Assembly (NCBI GenBank): GCA_964555235.1
Contig: CAZKRU010000013.1
Span: 1-62,331 of the forward strand
Length of the DNA: 62,331 nt
DNA from: CAZKRU01 sp964555235
Lineage (GTDB): Bacteria; Verrucomicrobiota; Verrucomicrobiia; Methylacidiphilales; CAMAQI01
Reading direction: 5' to 3'
The position numbers were made by a program, and so were the translations under genes. The notes beneath the pieces were generated by a model, which was not told where the DNA came from, made no database searches, and saw only the letters and a list, made by a program, of their open reading frames with translations. Shown piece by piece: positions 8,339 to 17,159 of the stretch (position 1 is its first letter; every line of letters begins with the position of its first letter).

Positions 8339-10117
8339 TTAGTTTTTGATCGTGACACCTAATTCGCGAAGCTGCTTCGGTTCGACTTGGGTGGGTGATT
8401 GTGACATGAGATCGACTCCCCGGTTGTTCTTGGGGAAGGCGATCACGTCGCGAATACTTTCGGCACCACAGATCAACATCACAAGACGATCCAGACCAAT
8501 GGCAAGACCTCCGTGAGGAGGGGCGCCGTAGCTGAAGGCCCGGAGCAGATGGCGGAATTTCGCTTCTTGGGCTTCTGGAGTAACTCCCAAAATTTCAAAA
8601 AGTTTGGTTTGAAGTTCACGTTCGTGAATTCGGATACTTCCGCCTCCGAGTTCAACGCCGTTGAGGACGACGTCATAGGCGACTGCGCGGACTTTGGCGT
8701 ATTCCCCTTTTTCCATCAACGGAACATCTTCTGCTTTCGGACGAGTGAACGGGTGATGCACGGCAACCCAGTGGTTGTCTTCTGGGGAAAACGCGAGCAA
8801 GGGGAAGTCAACAACCCAGAGAAAATTCAGTTGTTGGGCTGCAGCTTGAATCAATCCGAGGAGTTCTGCGCAACGAAGACGGACGCGGCCGAGAATTTCA
8901 CAAACCGGCTCGAGCTTCAAATCAGCGCCAAAGAAAAGAACATCGCCTTCGACAAAGCCCATCCGCTCGGCGAGGGCTTTCTTTTCGGTTTCGCTGAAAA
9001 ACTTCACAATCGGAGATTCCCATTCGCCGCCGACACTCCATTTGACATAGGCGAGGCCTTTGGCTCCGAACTCAGTTTTGACCCATTCTTCCCAACGCTT
9101 GAGTTGTTCTTTACTCAGGAGGGTTGCGGCGCCTTTTGCGTTGAGGGCTTTAATCGTTCCGCCACCAGTGGCAACAGAACCGAAGACCTTGAATTGGGAT
9201 TCGCGGAAGATTTCGGTGACCTCCACCAGTTCGAGCCCGAAGCGCGTGTCTGGTTTGTCGCTTCCAAAACGATTCATGGCTTCCGAGTACGGCATCCGGG
9301 GAAATGGTGTTGGAATATCGATTCCCTGAGTTTCTTTGAAGACACGCTTGAGGAGGCCTTCGATCAACGTCTGAATTTCTGTTTCCGTAATGAACGAGGC
9401 TTCCAAGTCAATTTGAGTAAACTCAGGCTGACGATCGGCTCGAAGATCTTCGTCTCGAAAGCAACGGGCAATTTGGAAATACTTTTCGAGTCCGGCGACT
9501 TGAAGCAACTGTTTGTACTGCTGCGGCGCTTGAGGAAGCGCGTAGAAACTTCCGGGGTTGAGTCGGCTCGGAACAAGAAAATCGCGGGCTCCTTCGGGAG
9601 TGGGGTTGGAAAGGATAGGGGTTTCGATTTCCAGAAATCCGGCTTCGTCGAGGTAATCGCGTGTCGCTTTGACGACTCGGTGACGCAACTTCAGATTCCG
9701 TTGCATTTGAGGCGAACGGAGATCCAGATAACGATATTCAAGGCGGAGATCCTCATTCACCTTCGGATCATCGATCGGGAAGGGAGGGACTTCGGATTTG
9801 TTCAGAACCGTCAGCTGAGAGGCAACCACTTCAATTTGGCCCGTGGCGAGTTTCGTGTTTTCCGTTCCTGCGAGTCGTGCGGCAACGGCGCCGGTGACTT
9901 GAATGACAAACTCTCCTCGAAGTCCGTGAGCGGTTTCAGCAAGCGCAGGAGTCTGTTCCGGGTTAAAGACAATCTGAGTGAGTCCTTCGCGATCCCGAAG
10001 ATCGATGAAGATCACGCCACCATGATCGCGGCGGCTATTCACCCAACCGGTGAGGGTGACGGTTTGGCCGATCTGAGCGGCACGCAGTTCATTACAGTGA
10101 TGGGTTCGGTAGTTCAT
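8339..10117 (-). CDS. aspS: Aspartyl-tRNA synthetase
   Basis: A class II synthetase that charges tRNA-Asp. The 592-residue length is that of the bacterial type with a GAD insertion. An OB-fold anticodon-binding domain comes first (VTLTGWVNSRRDHGGVIFIDLRD). Motif 2 is FRDEDLRADRQPEFTQID, the GAD insertion lies in the middle, and motif 3 is GLAIGLDRLVMLICG. An open frame runs 15 codons further upstream to 10162, but that part lies in a repeat, so I start at the ATG at 10117 (MNYRTHHC). No clear ribosome site precedes it. Whether it also charges tRNA-Asn cannot be told. hisS lies upstream on the same strand. Confidence 0.95.
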   Translation of the reverse strand: MNYRTHHCNELRAAQIGQTVTLTGWVNSRRDHGGVIFIDLRDREGLTQIVFNPEQTPALAETAHGLRGEFVIQVTGAVAARLAGTENTKLATGQIEVVASQLTVLNKSEVPPFPIDDPKVNEDLRLEYRYLDLRSPQMQRNLKLRHRVVKATRDYLDEAGFLEIETPILSNPTPEGARDFLVPSRLNPGSFYALPQAPQQYKQLLQVAGLEKYFQIARCFRDEDLRADRQPEFTQIDLEASFITETEIQTLIEGLLKRVFKETQGIDIPTPFPRMPYSEAMNRFGSDKPDTRFGLELVEVTEIFRESQFKVFGSVATGGGTIKALNAKGAATLLSKEQLKRWEEWVKTEFGAKGLAYVKWSVGGEWESPIVKFFSETEKKALAERMGFVEGDVLFFGADLKLEPVCEILGRVRLRCAELLGLIQAAAQQLNFLWVVDFPLLAFSPEDNHWVAVHHPFTRPKAEDVPLMEKGEYAKVRAVAYDVVLNGVELGGGSIRIHERELQTKLFEILGVTPEAQEAKFRHLLRAFSYGAPPHGGLAIGLDRLVMLICGAESIRDVIAFPKNNRGVDLMSQSPTQVEPKQLRELGVTIKN

Positions 10118-10138
10118 GGCTAGAATCCGGGATACTGT

Positions 10139-10286
10139 GCCCGCGAAACACGCGAAACACACGAAAATTTAAGAATAAAATTCAAACTTGGTAGGGACGC
10201 CTCTCCGTAGGCGACCGACGGACCGTTGCGGAGACCGGTCCCTACCACTAAAACGATAGATAAATGATTCATGTGATTCGCGGGAA
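10139..10286. repeat. Nested repeat: CCCGCGAAACACGCGAAA palindrome split by a GGTAGGGAC element
   Basis: Between hisS and aspS an outer arm CCCGCGAAACACGCGAAA (from about 10139) faces TTCGCGGG (about 10278-10286). Between them sits a complete 59-bp palindromic element at 10189-10247 with ends TGGTAGGGAC and GTCCCTACCA. One repeat family thus seems to have inserted into another. Confidence 0.75.
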
Positions 10287-10289
10287 AAA

Positions 10290-11492
10290 TCAACTTTTAA
10301 TAAGATCAGTTATTGCGATCTCAACCTGTTCGCGGGTCGCCAAGGTTTTAACCTGGATGCGGCCTTGTTCTAGGAGGGCATCGGCGATGAGGGCCCGGGT
10401 TGCACCGCGTTGTTCGGCGAGTTCAAATTGTTTTCCCATTTTGGTGGGAGCCAGCGGATAATCAACGCGTCGTCCGGATTCGCGCAGTTTTCGAATGAGG
10501 GCCAGTGAGGCAGGCCGATGCGCTTCGTCGGGGATGACGACAAAGTCGTCGATTTTATCGTGAAGCTCGGGTGTCTTTCCTCGGGCTTTGAGGAGTTCGG
10601 TCAGGACGACGTCGCCCATACCGAATCCGAGCGCGGGGAGATCGACGCCGCAGAGATTTTTGAGAAGATCATCGTAACGTCCGCCTCCGGCGATGGCGCG
10701 GAATTCTCCTTTGCGATCAAAGGCCTCGAAGACGATTCCGGTGTAATAGGCGAGACCGCGAACGATTCGAAAATCGATGGCGACTTCATTGCTGTAGCCC
10801 ATTTGTTGCAAGCCTTGGATGACAGTGGCGAGGCGTTCACTCGGCGCACCTTCTTTGAAAATACGATCGACCTCATCCGTGAGGGGGCCGAGTTTTTCGC
10901 GGGTGACTTCTGGCTTTTCTCGCTCGGCCTTGTCGATGGCTTGCAGATAAAAATACCAACGATCCTCGGGGATTTGGTGCGAGCGGAGAAAATCGATCCA
11001 GAATTGACGATCGCTGATGCGAATGACGAAATCTTCGGAAGTCAGTCCGAGTTGTTTGAGGACTTCGATGAGGCAGGCGATGAGTTCGATGTCGGCGCCG
11101 AGTCCTGCTTCACCGATCAGATCGCAGTTGAGTTGATAGTGTTCGCGGAGACGACCTTTTTGAGGACGCTCGTAGCGGAAGACTTGGGGAATGGAAAACC
11201 ACTTGATCGGCTTTTTAAAATCGCGATGCCGTGCGGCGACCATGCGCGCGAGGGTCGGTGTCATCTCGGGGCGAAGCGCAACCGATCGTTCGCCGCGATC
11301 CACAAAATTATAAAGTTGTTGGACAATCTCGTCGCCGGATTTTTTGGTGTAAAGCTCGAGCGGTTCCAGAGGAGGGCCATCATATTCCGCAAAGCCATGG
11401 CGTTGCACCGTTTCGCGCCAGCGTTGAAAAATCGCCTGACGAAGCGCGCACTCGGCGGGATAGAAATCGCGAAAACCGTTCAGAGGTTGCAT
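10290..11492 (-). CDS. hisS: Histidyl-tRNA synthetase
   Basis: A class II synthetase that charges tRNA-His. The 400-residue protein starts MQPLNGFRDFYPAECALRQ, has motif 2 with QVFRYERPQKGRLREHYQ, the HisA motif region GLAYYTGIVFEAF, the segment AIAGGGRYDDLL (HisB motif), and a C-terminal anticodon-binding domain (about 310-400). Length is normal to slightly short. The ATG at 11492 is not preceded by a clear Shine-Dalgarno. It lies upstream of aspS on the same strand, separated by a repeat-filled spacer, so co-transcription is possible but not certain. Confidence 0.93.
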   Translation of the reverse strand: MQPLNGFRDFYPAECALRQAIFQRWRETVQRHGFAEYDGPPLEPLELYTKKSGDEIVQQLYNFVDRGERSVALRPEMTPTLARMVAARHRDFKKPIKWFSIPQVFRYERPQKGRLREHYQLNCDLIGEAGLGADIELIACLIEVLKQLGLTSEDFVIRISDRQFWIDFLRSHQIPEDRWYFYLQAIDKAEREKPEVTREKLGPLTDEVDRIFKEGAPSERLATVIQGLQQMGYSNEVAIDFRIVRGLAYYTGIVFEAFDRKGEFRAIAGGGRYDDLLKNLCGVDLPALGFGMGDVVLTELLKARGKTPELHDKIDDFVVIPDEAHRPASLALIRKLRESGRRVDYPLAPTKMGKQFELAEQRGATRALIADALLEQGRIQVKTLATREQVEIAITDLIKS

Positions 11493-11552
11493 AAGAAGGG
11501 GAAATCAGACCGCTTTCCGAGGCTTCCGTCAAGGAAAGAGGAGGCTTGAGTT

Positions 11553-11678
11553 TTGGTAGGGCGGGTTCGATGAACCCGCAGCTTCATGGTAGGGACATCT
11601 CTCCGAGAGGTCCGGGCTTGGGGCGCGGACGCCTCCCTGAAACAGTTCGGGGCGGGCCGGAGAGGCGTCCCTACCAAA
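11553..11678. repeat. Palindromic repeat, GGTAGGGAC family (composite copy)
   Basis: A short unit TTGGTAGGGC with hairpin GCGGGTTC-GAT-GAACCCGC (11553-11586) is followed by a full element at 11587-11676 with ends TGGTAGGGAC and GTCCCTACCA. Internal hairpins include TCTCCGAGAGG. The inner sequence is nearly the same as that of the copy at 14704-14785. Confidence 0.8.
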
Positions 11679-11686
11679 ATAAAAAC

Positions 11687-11718
11687 TTGACCATCAAGTG
11701 TACTATATGTACTAGTAC
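11687..11718 (+). promoter_or_regulatory. Candidate promoter and operator of the GntR/ABC operon
   Basis: TTGACC (11687-11692) lies 17 bp before TACTAG, giving a possible -35/-10 pair only a few bases upstream of the ATG. It overlaps two palindromes, GTACTATATGTAC and GTACTAGTAC (about 11700-11718). Operons led by YtrA-type GntR regulators are usually self-repressed from sites like this. The role is inferred from position. Confidence 0.45.
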
Positions 11719-11723
11719 GCGAA

Positions 11724-12110
11724 ATGATTCCGTTTCAGATCACCCTTAAGCTCGGTTCGCCAATCTCGGAGCAAATTCGCTTCGCGGTTCAACGGGCGGT
11801 GGTGACGGGGACACTGAAGCCGGGCGATGCATTTCCTTCAGTGAGGGCGTTGAGTCAGGAGCTTCGAATCAATCCCAATACGGCGCACAAAGTGGTGGCG
11901 CAGTTGATTCAGGAAGGACTGCTTGCGGCGAAGCCCGGCGTAGGAACCGTGGTCCAGCTTCCCCCTCATGCGAAGGAAGAAGATCGTTCCAAGTTGATTA
12001 GTGGATCGTTGGAGCGGCTGGTGGTTGAGGCGCGTCGAATGGGGATTGGGCGAAGTGAATTAGTCGATGAATTGAAATCGTGTTGGGATCGATTGAACTC
12101 GGAGAAATAA
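11724..12110 (+). CDS. GntR-family transcriptional regulator, YtrA subfamily
   Basis: A 128-residue regulator with the N-terminal winged helix-turn-helix typical of GntR proteins: ISEQIRFAVQRAVVTGTLKPG, then FPSVRALSQELRINPNTAHKVV. It has only a short helical C-terminal tail, which defines the small YtrA subgroup. Such regulators sit in front of ABC transporter genes and repress them. The next gene, an ABC ATPase, starts one base after the stop, so this is probably the repressor of its own operon. The inducer is unknown. Confidence 0.88.
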   Translation: MIPFQITLKLGSPISEQIRFAVQRAVVTGTLKPGDAFPSVRALSQELRINPNTAHKVVAQLIQEGLLAAKPGVGTVVQLPPHAKEEDRSKLISGSLERLVVEARRMGIGRSELVDELKSCWDRLNSEK

Positions 12111-12111
12111 G

Positions 12112-13014
12112 ATGAACCTGATTGAAACGCAAGGATTGACGCGAACTTATCGAAAATCGGATGCGCTCCGGGATTTAAATCTGACGGTCTCGGAAGGAAC
12201 GATTCTTGGTTATCTGGGGCCCAACGGCGCTGGGAAAACGACGACAATCAAGTTGCTCATGAATTTGATCGCTCCCAGTTCAGGTCATGCCACGGTGCTC
12301 GGAGTTGATTCCCGGAAGCTCAGCCCCCGGGAATTTCAGAGCATTGGTTATGTCTCAGAGAATCAGGAACTCCCCGAGTGGATGACGGTTGATCAATTTC
12401 TTGGATTTTGCAGAGAACAATATCCGAAGTGGGATCGAGATTTGGAGAAAAAGCTGATGGATCAATTTGCATTGCCGAAAGACAAAAAACTTCGAGAGCT
12501 TTCGCGCGGAATGCAGATGAAAGCAGCCTTGATTTCAAGCCTGGCCTATCGTCCCCGCCTTCTGGTAATGGATGAGCCGTTTAGTGGACTCGACCCACTC
12601 GTTCGTGATGAATTGATTCAAGGACTCTTGGAGCTTTCAGATCGCGGTGATTGGACGATTTTTCTTTCGTCCCATGATTTGGATGAGGTTGAACGACTAG
12701 CGGATCGGGTGGCGATTGTGAATGCCGGACGACTTCTTTTGGAAGAACCGACCGAGCAACTTCAACGAAGATTTCGAAAAATCGAAGTGGTGAGAAATCA
12801 TGAGGGGCCTCCTCCCTTGGCACTTCCTCCCTCATGGCTTCAAGTTGAGGCTGCGGGCCGGCTATTACGATGGGTCGATTCCGAGTATCTGGCGGAAAGT
12901 ACCGAGATCGATATCCGCGCTCGAGTGGATGGAGTGGAAAGTTTGACGGTTGAGACGGTGACGCTCAAAGAGATTTTCCGTACTTTGGCAAAAACCCATC
13001 GGGTGAATCTTTAA
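12112..13014 (+). CDS. ABC transporter ATP-binding protein
   Basis: A 300-residue ATPase with Walker A GPNGAGKTTT (residues 36-45), Q-loop region YVSENQELPEWMTV, signature LSRGMQMK in place of LSGGQ, Walker B LLVMDEPFSGLDP, and the H-loop SSHDLDEVE. The C-terminal 90 residues form an accessory domain seen in drug or antibiotic exporters of this class. It has a good ribosome site (GGAG) and sits between the GntR regulator and a membrane protein, forming an export-type ABC operon. The substrate is unknown; the YtrA context suggests response to envelope-active compounds. Confidence 0.9.
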   Translation: MNLIETQGLTRTYRKSDALRDLNLTVSEGTILGYLGPNGAGKTTTIKLLMNLIAPSSGHATVLGVDSRKLSPREFQSIGYVSENQELPEWMTVDQFLGFCREQYPKWDRDLEKKLMDQFALPKDKKLRELSRGMQMKAALISSLAYRPRLLVMDEPFSGLDPLVRDELIQGLLELSDRGDWTIFLSSHDLDEVERLADRVAIVNAGRLLLEEPTEQLQRRFRKIEVVRNHEGPPPLALPPSWLQVEAAGRLLRWVDSEYLAESTEIDIRARVDGVESLTVETVTLKEIFRTLAKTHRVNL

Positions 13015-13027
13015 AGGGATTGAAAAA

Positions 13028-14701
13028 ATGAAAACCACATGGCTTTGGATTAAGAAAGATTTGACGCAGTTTCGTTGGTGGATACTGGGGTGGGTCGTAC
13101 TTGCGATGATTCCCCTCGGTGTGGATGGATTGAGTCGAATCATGGTGGGAGATTTGGACTCAATGGTCTGGGGAGGGATTCGTACGGTGGTGGAAAGTAT
13201 TCTGCCGATGATCCAATCTCTAATTTCTCTGGTCTTTGTTCCTCGACTCATTCAATCCGATGGATGGGTTGGAAGCCGCTCTTTTTGGATGACACGCCCG
13301 ATTTCAGGAGCAGGTTTATTGACCGCAAAGTTACTGACATTAGGGATCGGTTGGATTGCTCCGGTCTTGTTTATTCATCTGATTCAATCGGTGTACTTGG
13401 GATTTGGCTGGGGATCGATTGGAGTTTCCGTGATGGAGCTCTTTTTGAAAAATGTTTCATTCATTCTAATTCTAGCCGTGGTGGCTTCGATGACTTCCAA
13501 ATTCAGTCAATTTGCTGGATGGTTAGTTGCAGGTTTGATTGGGGGATGGATCATTGGATGGTTTTCACAAACGATCTTTCTTAGTCTTGGGTTAATCAAA
13601 GATATGGATTTACTCCGAACGATGCAGTGGATTCAAGTGTCTCAAGAAAATGCCGAAAAAATTCTCAAAGCATTGGTCGAATTGGGAATGGCTGGAATCC
13701 TTTTATATCTGGGATATCACGCCCGTCGATTAAGAGTGGTATGGGGGATAGGAATTGCGGGTTGGGCTTGCTTGATTCTGTTTTCCTCACAATGGAAATT
13801 GGACTGGTTTGCGGTTCCGGTAGATTCAGAAAAAGTCCAGATTCACGAATTGAAGGTGGAATTGGATCCGGCTCAAATCAAGGTAGAGGTTTCTAAGAGC
13901 GATTCTACGGGAGTGCCTGATGACTATGAGGTCCATGGATTGGTTTCTGTAATAGGTGGGAATCGCAATGTTTTTATGGACCCAAGTTGTATAAATTTGA
14001 AGTGTCAAGTAGAAGGCTCTCCCGACACTCAGAAAGATGGAATGGGGACCCCTGAATTTGATCCTCTTTCTAAATTGCAGATCCCCCATTTTGGTTTGCT
14101 GTTGAACGATTTGGGGGAGGGATCAATTTTTGGAGATCCCAAGCCTCATCAGAAGGAGCGTCGTCTTTTGAATTTGGATGAGGATGAGTTTGGAAAAATG
14201 AAAGAGAAGAAGTTGAGGTTCTACGGAAATGTCGAAGTAACGGCCAAAGAGTATCTCAAAGTCGCTCAAATTCAAATTCATTCGGGAAAAAAGTGGAGTG
14301 GAGAGCGGGATTCGATCCGCATTTTAAAATCAGAGCATGAGCAGGAAAATGGGTGGGAGATTTTACTTCAAGAAAGTCACTTGGATTTAATGACGGAGCC
14401 GACTCAAGAAGTTCGATTTCGATTCTATCCAATGGCTCAATCGAAACGCTATTGGTATGCGCTTTGGAATCCGGAAAAGCGCGAATTGCTGATTCCGTCT
14501 GGTCGATCGGATGATTTTGAATTCTCGTTCTTTAAGGAGCGAACGACTCTCTCTCAAAAAACCTTGAAACTTGAGTTCAAAGGCCCTGCAGCCGATTGGT
14601 ATGAGAAAGCAGAGCTCGTGCGTTGGAATGAACGGGAGTTAGGGACGGTTAATCTGCCGTTTGAAGTGAGTGGGGTGGTGTTGGAGGAGAAGAAACCGTA
14701 G
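13028..14701 (+). CDS. ABC transporter membrane subunit with large soluble C-terminal domain
   Basis: This 557-residue protein follows the ATPase by 13 bp. The N-terminal 250 residues hold about six hydrophobic segments (for example WWILGWVVLAMIPLGV and LILAVVASMTSKF), as in ABC-2-type permeases. The remaining 300 residues are polar and beta-rich (many VEVS, KVAQIQIHS-type strands) and probably face the outside. I do not recognise that second half. The function is inferred from operon position: it should form the channel for the ATPase at 12112. Unlike typical small YtrB-partner permeases, it carries this long extra domain. Confidence 0.7.
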   Translation: MKTTWLWIKKDLTQFRWWILGWVVLAMIPLGVDGLSRIMVGDLDSMVWGGIRTVVESILPMIQSLISLVFVPRLIQSDGWVGSRSFWMTRPISGAGLLTAKLLTLGIGWIAPVLFIHLIQSVYLGFGWGSIGVSVMELFLKNVSFILILAVVASMTSKFSQFAGWLVAGLIGGWIIGWFSQTIFLSLGLIKDMDLLRTMQWIQVSQENAEKILKALVELGMAGILLYLGYHARRLRVVWGIGIAGWACLILFSSQWKLDWFAVPVDSEKVQIHELKVELDPAQIKVEVSKSDSTGVPDDYEVHGLVSVIGGNRNVFMDPSCINLKCQVEGSPDTQKDGMGTPEFDPLSKLQIPHFGLLLNDLGEGSIFGDPKPHQKERRLLNLDEDEFGKMKEKKLRFYGNVEVTAKEYLKVAQIQIHSGKKWSGERDSIRILKSEHEQENGWEILLQESHLDLMTEPTQEVRFRFYPMAQSKRYWYALWNPEKRELLIPSGRSDDFEFSFFKERTTLSQKTLKLEFKGPAADWYEKAELVRWNERELGTVNLPFEVSGVVLEEKKP

Positions 14702-14703
14702 CT

Positions 14704-14785
14704 TGGTAGGGACATCTCTCCGAGAGGTCCGGGCTTGGGTCACGGACGCCTCCCCGAAAACAGTTCGGGGCAGGCCGGAGAGGCG
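14704..14785. repeat. Palindromic repeat, GGTAGGGAC family, right end missing
   Basis: It starts TGGTAGGGACATCTCTCCGA and matches the inner part of the copy at 11587-11676 almost base for base, but breaks off at GGAGAGGCG, so the terminal TCCCTACCA is absent. It lies between the convergent ABC permease and HU-type genes. Confidence 0.75.
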
Positions 14786-14801
14786 CTAAAATTGAACAAA
14801 T

Positions 14802-15161
14802 TTAAGCGGTTTCAGCCTCATCGCTTCCGGAAGCAGAGTTTTCTTGCTGGAGGCGGGCGATATCTTCGACGGAAAGTTGGAGGACTTTGGCTTTCATCTC
14901 TTTGCCGGGCTTGAACTTAACGACGGGCTGGGCCGGAATTTTCACTTCGTGGGTCGGTTGGTTGGGGTTGCGACCAATGCGAGCTTTGCGAACTTTCACC
15001 TCGAAGACTCCAAAGTTCCGGAGCTCAACGGTTTGTCCTTTGGAAATGCTCTCGACCAAGGCATCCAAAAATTTTTGAATGACGGCGAGAACTTCCTGTT
15101 GGATCATGCCCGTTTCGTTGCTGATGCGGACGACAAGGTCGCGTTTGGTTAGGTTGCCCAT
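14802..15161 (-). CDS. HU/IHF-family DNA-binding protein
   Basis: A small nucleoid protein that binds and bends DNA. From the ATG at 15161 it has 119 residues. The first 95 cover the whole HU/IHF fold (MGNLTKRDLVVRISNETG; then TVELRNFGVFEVKVRKARIGRNP, the DNA-binding arm). A further 25-residue tail is acidic and Gln/Ser-rich. An open frame extends 12 codons upstream, but MGNLTKRDL is the usual HU start and follows AAGAGAG. HU and IHF subunits cannot be told apart here. No operon partner is seen. Confidence 0.9.
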   Translation of the reverse strand: MGNLTKRDLVVRISNETGMIQQEVLAVIQKFLDALVESISKGQTVELRNFGVFEVKVRKARIGRNPNQPTHEVKIPAQPVVKFKPGKEMKAKVLQLSVEDIARLQQENSASGSDEAETA

Positions 15162-15268
15162 AACTCTCTTATTACGAGTAACTAATAAAAAAGACAAGTC
15201 TTTTTACGAAAAAAACGTATTTTCTTCTATAAATCCTCTTATGATTTTGAGGTGACGTCGAAAAATTA

Positions 15269-15320
15269 AACCGCAACGGCTCGAAGTCTCAAACTTTGAG
15301 TTCGTAGCGGCTTTGCGGTT
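15269..15320. repeat. AACCGCAA...TTGCGGTT palindromic repeat
   Basis: An imperfect hairpin running from AACCGCAACGGCTC to GCGGCTTTGCGGTT, with an inner CTCAAACTTTGAG palindrome, lies between the HU gene and the next gene. A half copy with CTCAACATTGAGGCTTTGCGG is at 39781-39805, and an AACCGCAACGCCGCCAAG variant is at 61510-61536. Confidence 0.6.
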
Positions 15321-15323
15321 AAA

Positions 15324-17120
15324 TCAGATTGATTTATTCGTCCAATTCGGAGGGGGCGCAGAAAAGGTAGTAAGTGCTTGGTGGAGAGGATGTCGAAAGG
15401 AAATTTTCCACGCATGGAGACAGAGCGGAGGATCTTGAAGGCATAAAGTCTGGGTATCCCCAAGAATTCTTCCGGGCAGATAAACGCGATCGCCACAGAC
15501 GGGAAAACCGAGATGCCAGAGATGTAATCGAATTTGATTCGTTCGTCCCGTCAAGGGTCTCGCTTCCAAGAGACTGGTTCCATCTGAGTGACGTTGAAGG
15601 ACTTGGAACTCCGTTTTGGAGGCGAGTCCATTTTCGAGATCAATCTCACGCGCGCCAACAGCGGAAGGCATTTCGGCAATCGGGGCTTCACAGATAAAAA
15701 AGTCTTCAGACGGAACTCCCTGAACGCGAACCAAGTAACGCTTGTCGATGGTCTTGGATTCGAACTGTGGTTGAAGCTGTGAGGCGTAGCGACGGGTTCG
15801 AGTGACCAGCACGAGGCCGGTCGTGTTGGCATCGAGACGGTGAGCAGGACGCGGTCGTTCGTTGGGATAAACGGTGAGAAGAATGGATTGAAGGGTATTC
15901 CGATTATAGCGGCCCCCCGGATGCATCGGAAGCGGAGCCGGTTTGTTAATGACGACCAGAGCTTCATCCTCATGCAAGATTTCAATCGCCGCATTGACCT
16001 CCGGTTCCACCGTCTCGGGAAGTTTTCGATAATAACGCTCGCCGGCACGAACGATTTTCGAGAGCGCGGTCGGTTCGTATTTTGAATCGAGGAGGAGTCC
16101 TTTTTCGCCGTCGGAAATCCATTCTTCCTTCGGGATATTTCGAGCCACTGCGACGAGCGCTTCGAGGAGAGTGACGCCGTGACATTCTTGCGGTACGGAG
16201 ATTGGACGAAAATTGTGATAAGGAAGACTTCCCGGAAGCGGCGTGGTTGCGCGACGAATCGCTTCGTGCCGTCGTTCCAAAATCGGTCTCATCGCTTCTT
16301 CTGCTGATTTGAAACAATAAGGACAGGAACGTCCCGGCTGATAACGAGGATCCGCCTGCTCTTCTTGGGTCAGCGGTTGAAGACACGAGAAACATTGAAT
16401 GGACTCCGTCTCTTCAAGTTTTGGGTCGACTCCGACGCGTTGATCGAAGACAAAGCATTCGCCGTCGTAGTGGGCGTTCCCGCATTCCTCGAAGTACTTC
16501 AGGATTCCTCCCTCGAGTTGGAAGATCGATTGAAATCCTTCGCGCTCCATGAATGGTCCGGCCTTCTCGCAGCGAATTCCTCCCGTGCAGAACATCACGA
16601 CCGGTTGGCTTTTTAATTTTGGATCTAATTTTTCAACGGCTTTCGGAAAATCGCGAAAATGATCGATTCCAATCGGCAGCGCGTTTTTGAAGGTGCCGAG
16701 CTTCACTTCGTAATCGTTTCGCGTGTCGAGGAGCGTCACGGGACGACCTTCATCAAGCCAAGCTTTTAGGGCGCGAGGAGAAAGTTTGGGGGAGGTGTGG
16801 TGAGCAGGATCAATTCCCTCCACGCCGAAGGCGATGATCTCTTTTTTGAGTCGAACGAGCATTCGTCGAAACGGCTGGTGATCGCTCTCACTAAACTTCA
16901 CCTCCAGATCCGACATTCCGGGAAGCGTCCGTAGAAATTCTAAAAAGGCCTGAATCTGGGGAGGAATTCCTGCGACGAAGAGATTGATTCCTTCGGGGCT
17001 GAGAAGAATCGTTCCTTTGAGATTTCCCGCGAGAGATTTCTCGAGAAGCTGCTTTCGGAGCTCAGTAAGATCCTGTAACGGAGCGAACCGATAGCCTGCA
17101 ATATTTTGATAAATCGCCAT
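15324..17120 (-). CDS. Fused TrhO-type rhodanese and RluA-type pseudouridine synthase
   Basis: This 598-residue protein joins two RNA-modifying enzymes. Residues 1-270 match TrhO/YceA, which hydroxylates U34 of tRNA. They comprise an acylphosphatase-like N-domain, a rhodanese domain with the active-site loop MFCTGGIRCEK (Cys178), and a Cys cluster CFSC/CPYC (243-269) that may bind zinc. Residues 310-370 look like an S4-type RNA-binding linker. Residues 378-598 are an RluA-family pseudouridine synthase with motif HRLDANTTGLVLVTRT (catalytic Asp430) and the C-terminal GRTNQIRLHL. All key residues are present, so both halves are probably active. Which uridine the second half modifies cannot be told. 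Confidence 0.88.
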   Translation of the reverse strand: MAIYQNIAGYRFAPLQDLTELRKQLLEKSLAGNLKGTILLSPEGINLFVAGIPPQIQAFLEFLRTLPGMSDLEVKFSESDHQPFRRMLVRLKKEIIAFGVEGIDPAHHTSPKLSPRALKAWLDEGRPVTLLDTRNDYEVKLGTFKNALPIGIDHFRDFPKAVEKLDPKLKSQPVVMFCTGGIRCEKAGPFMEREGFQSIFQLEGGILKYFEECGNAHYDGECFVFDQRVGVDPKLEETESIQCFSCLQPLTQEEQADPRYQPGRSCPYCFKSAEEAMRPILERRHEAIRRATTPLPGSLPYHNFRPISVPQECHGVTLLEALVAVARNIPKEEWISDGEKGLLLDSKYEPTALSKIVRAGERYYRKLPETVEPEVNAAIEILHEDEALVVINKPAPLPMHPGGRYNRNTLQSILLTVYPNERPRPAHRLDANTTGLVLVTRTRRYASQLQPQFESKTIDKRYLVRVQGVPSEDFFICEAPIAEMPSAVGAREIDLENGLASKTEFQVLQRHSDGTSLLEARPLTGRTNQIRLHLWHLGFPVCGDRVYLPGRILGDTQTLCLQDPPLCLHAWKISFRHPLHQALTTFSAPPPNWTNKSI

Positions 17121-17159
17121 TCTAGCATCTCATGAAGTTTTTTTCTTCTGCGAGCAACG

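Noticed and set aside
8513..10123. 536-codon open frame on the plus strand opposite aspS
   Set aside because: It is fully antisense to a clear aspartyl-tRNA synthetase, has no family motif, and its composition follows the third-position bias of the real gene.
10518..11549. 343-codon open frame on the plus strand opposite hisS
   Set aside because: Antisense shadow of histidyl-tRNA synthetase with no recognisable domain.
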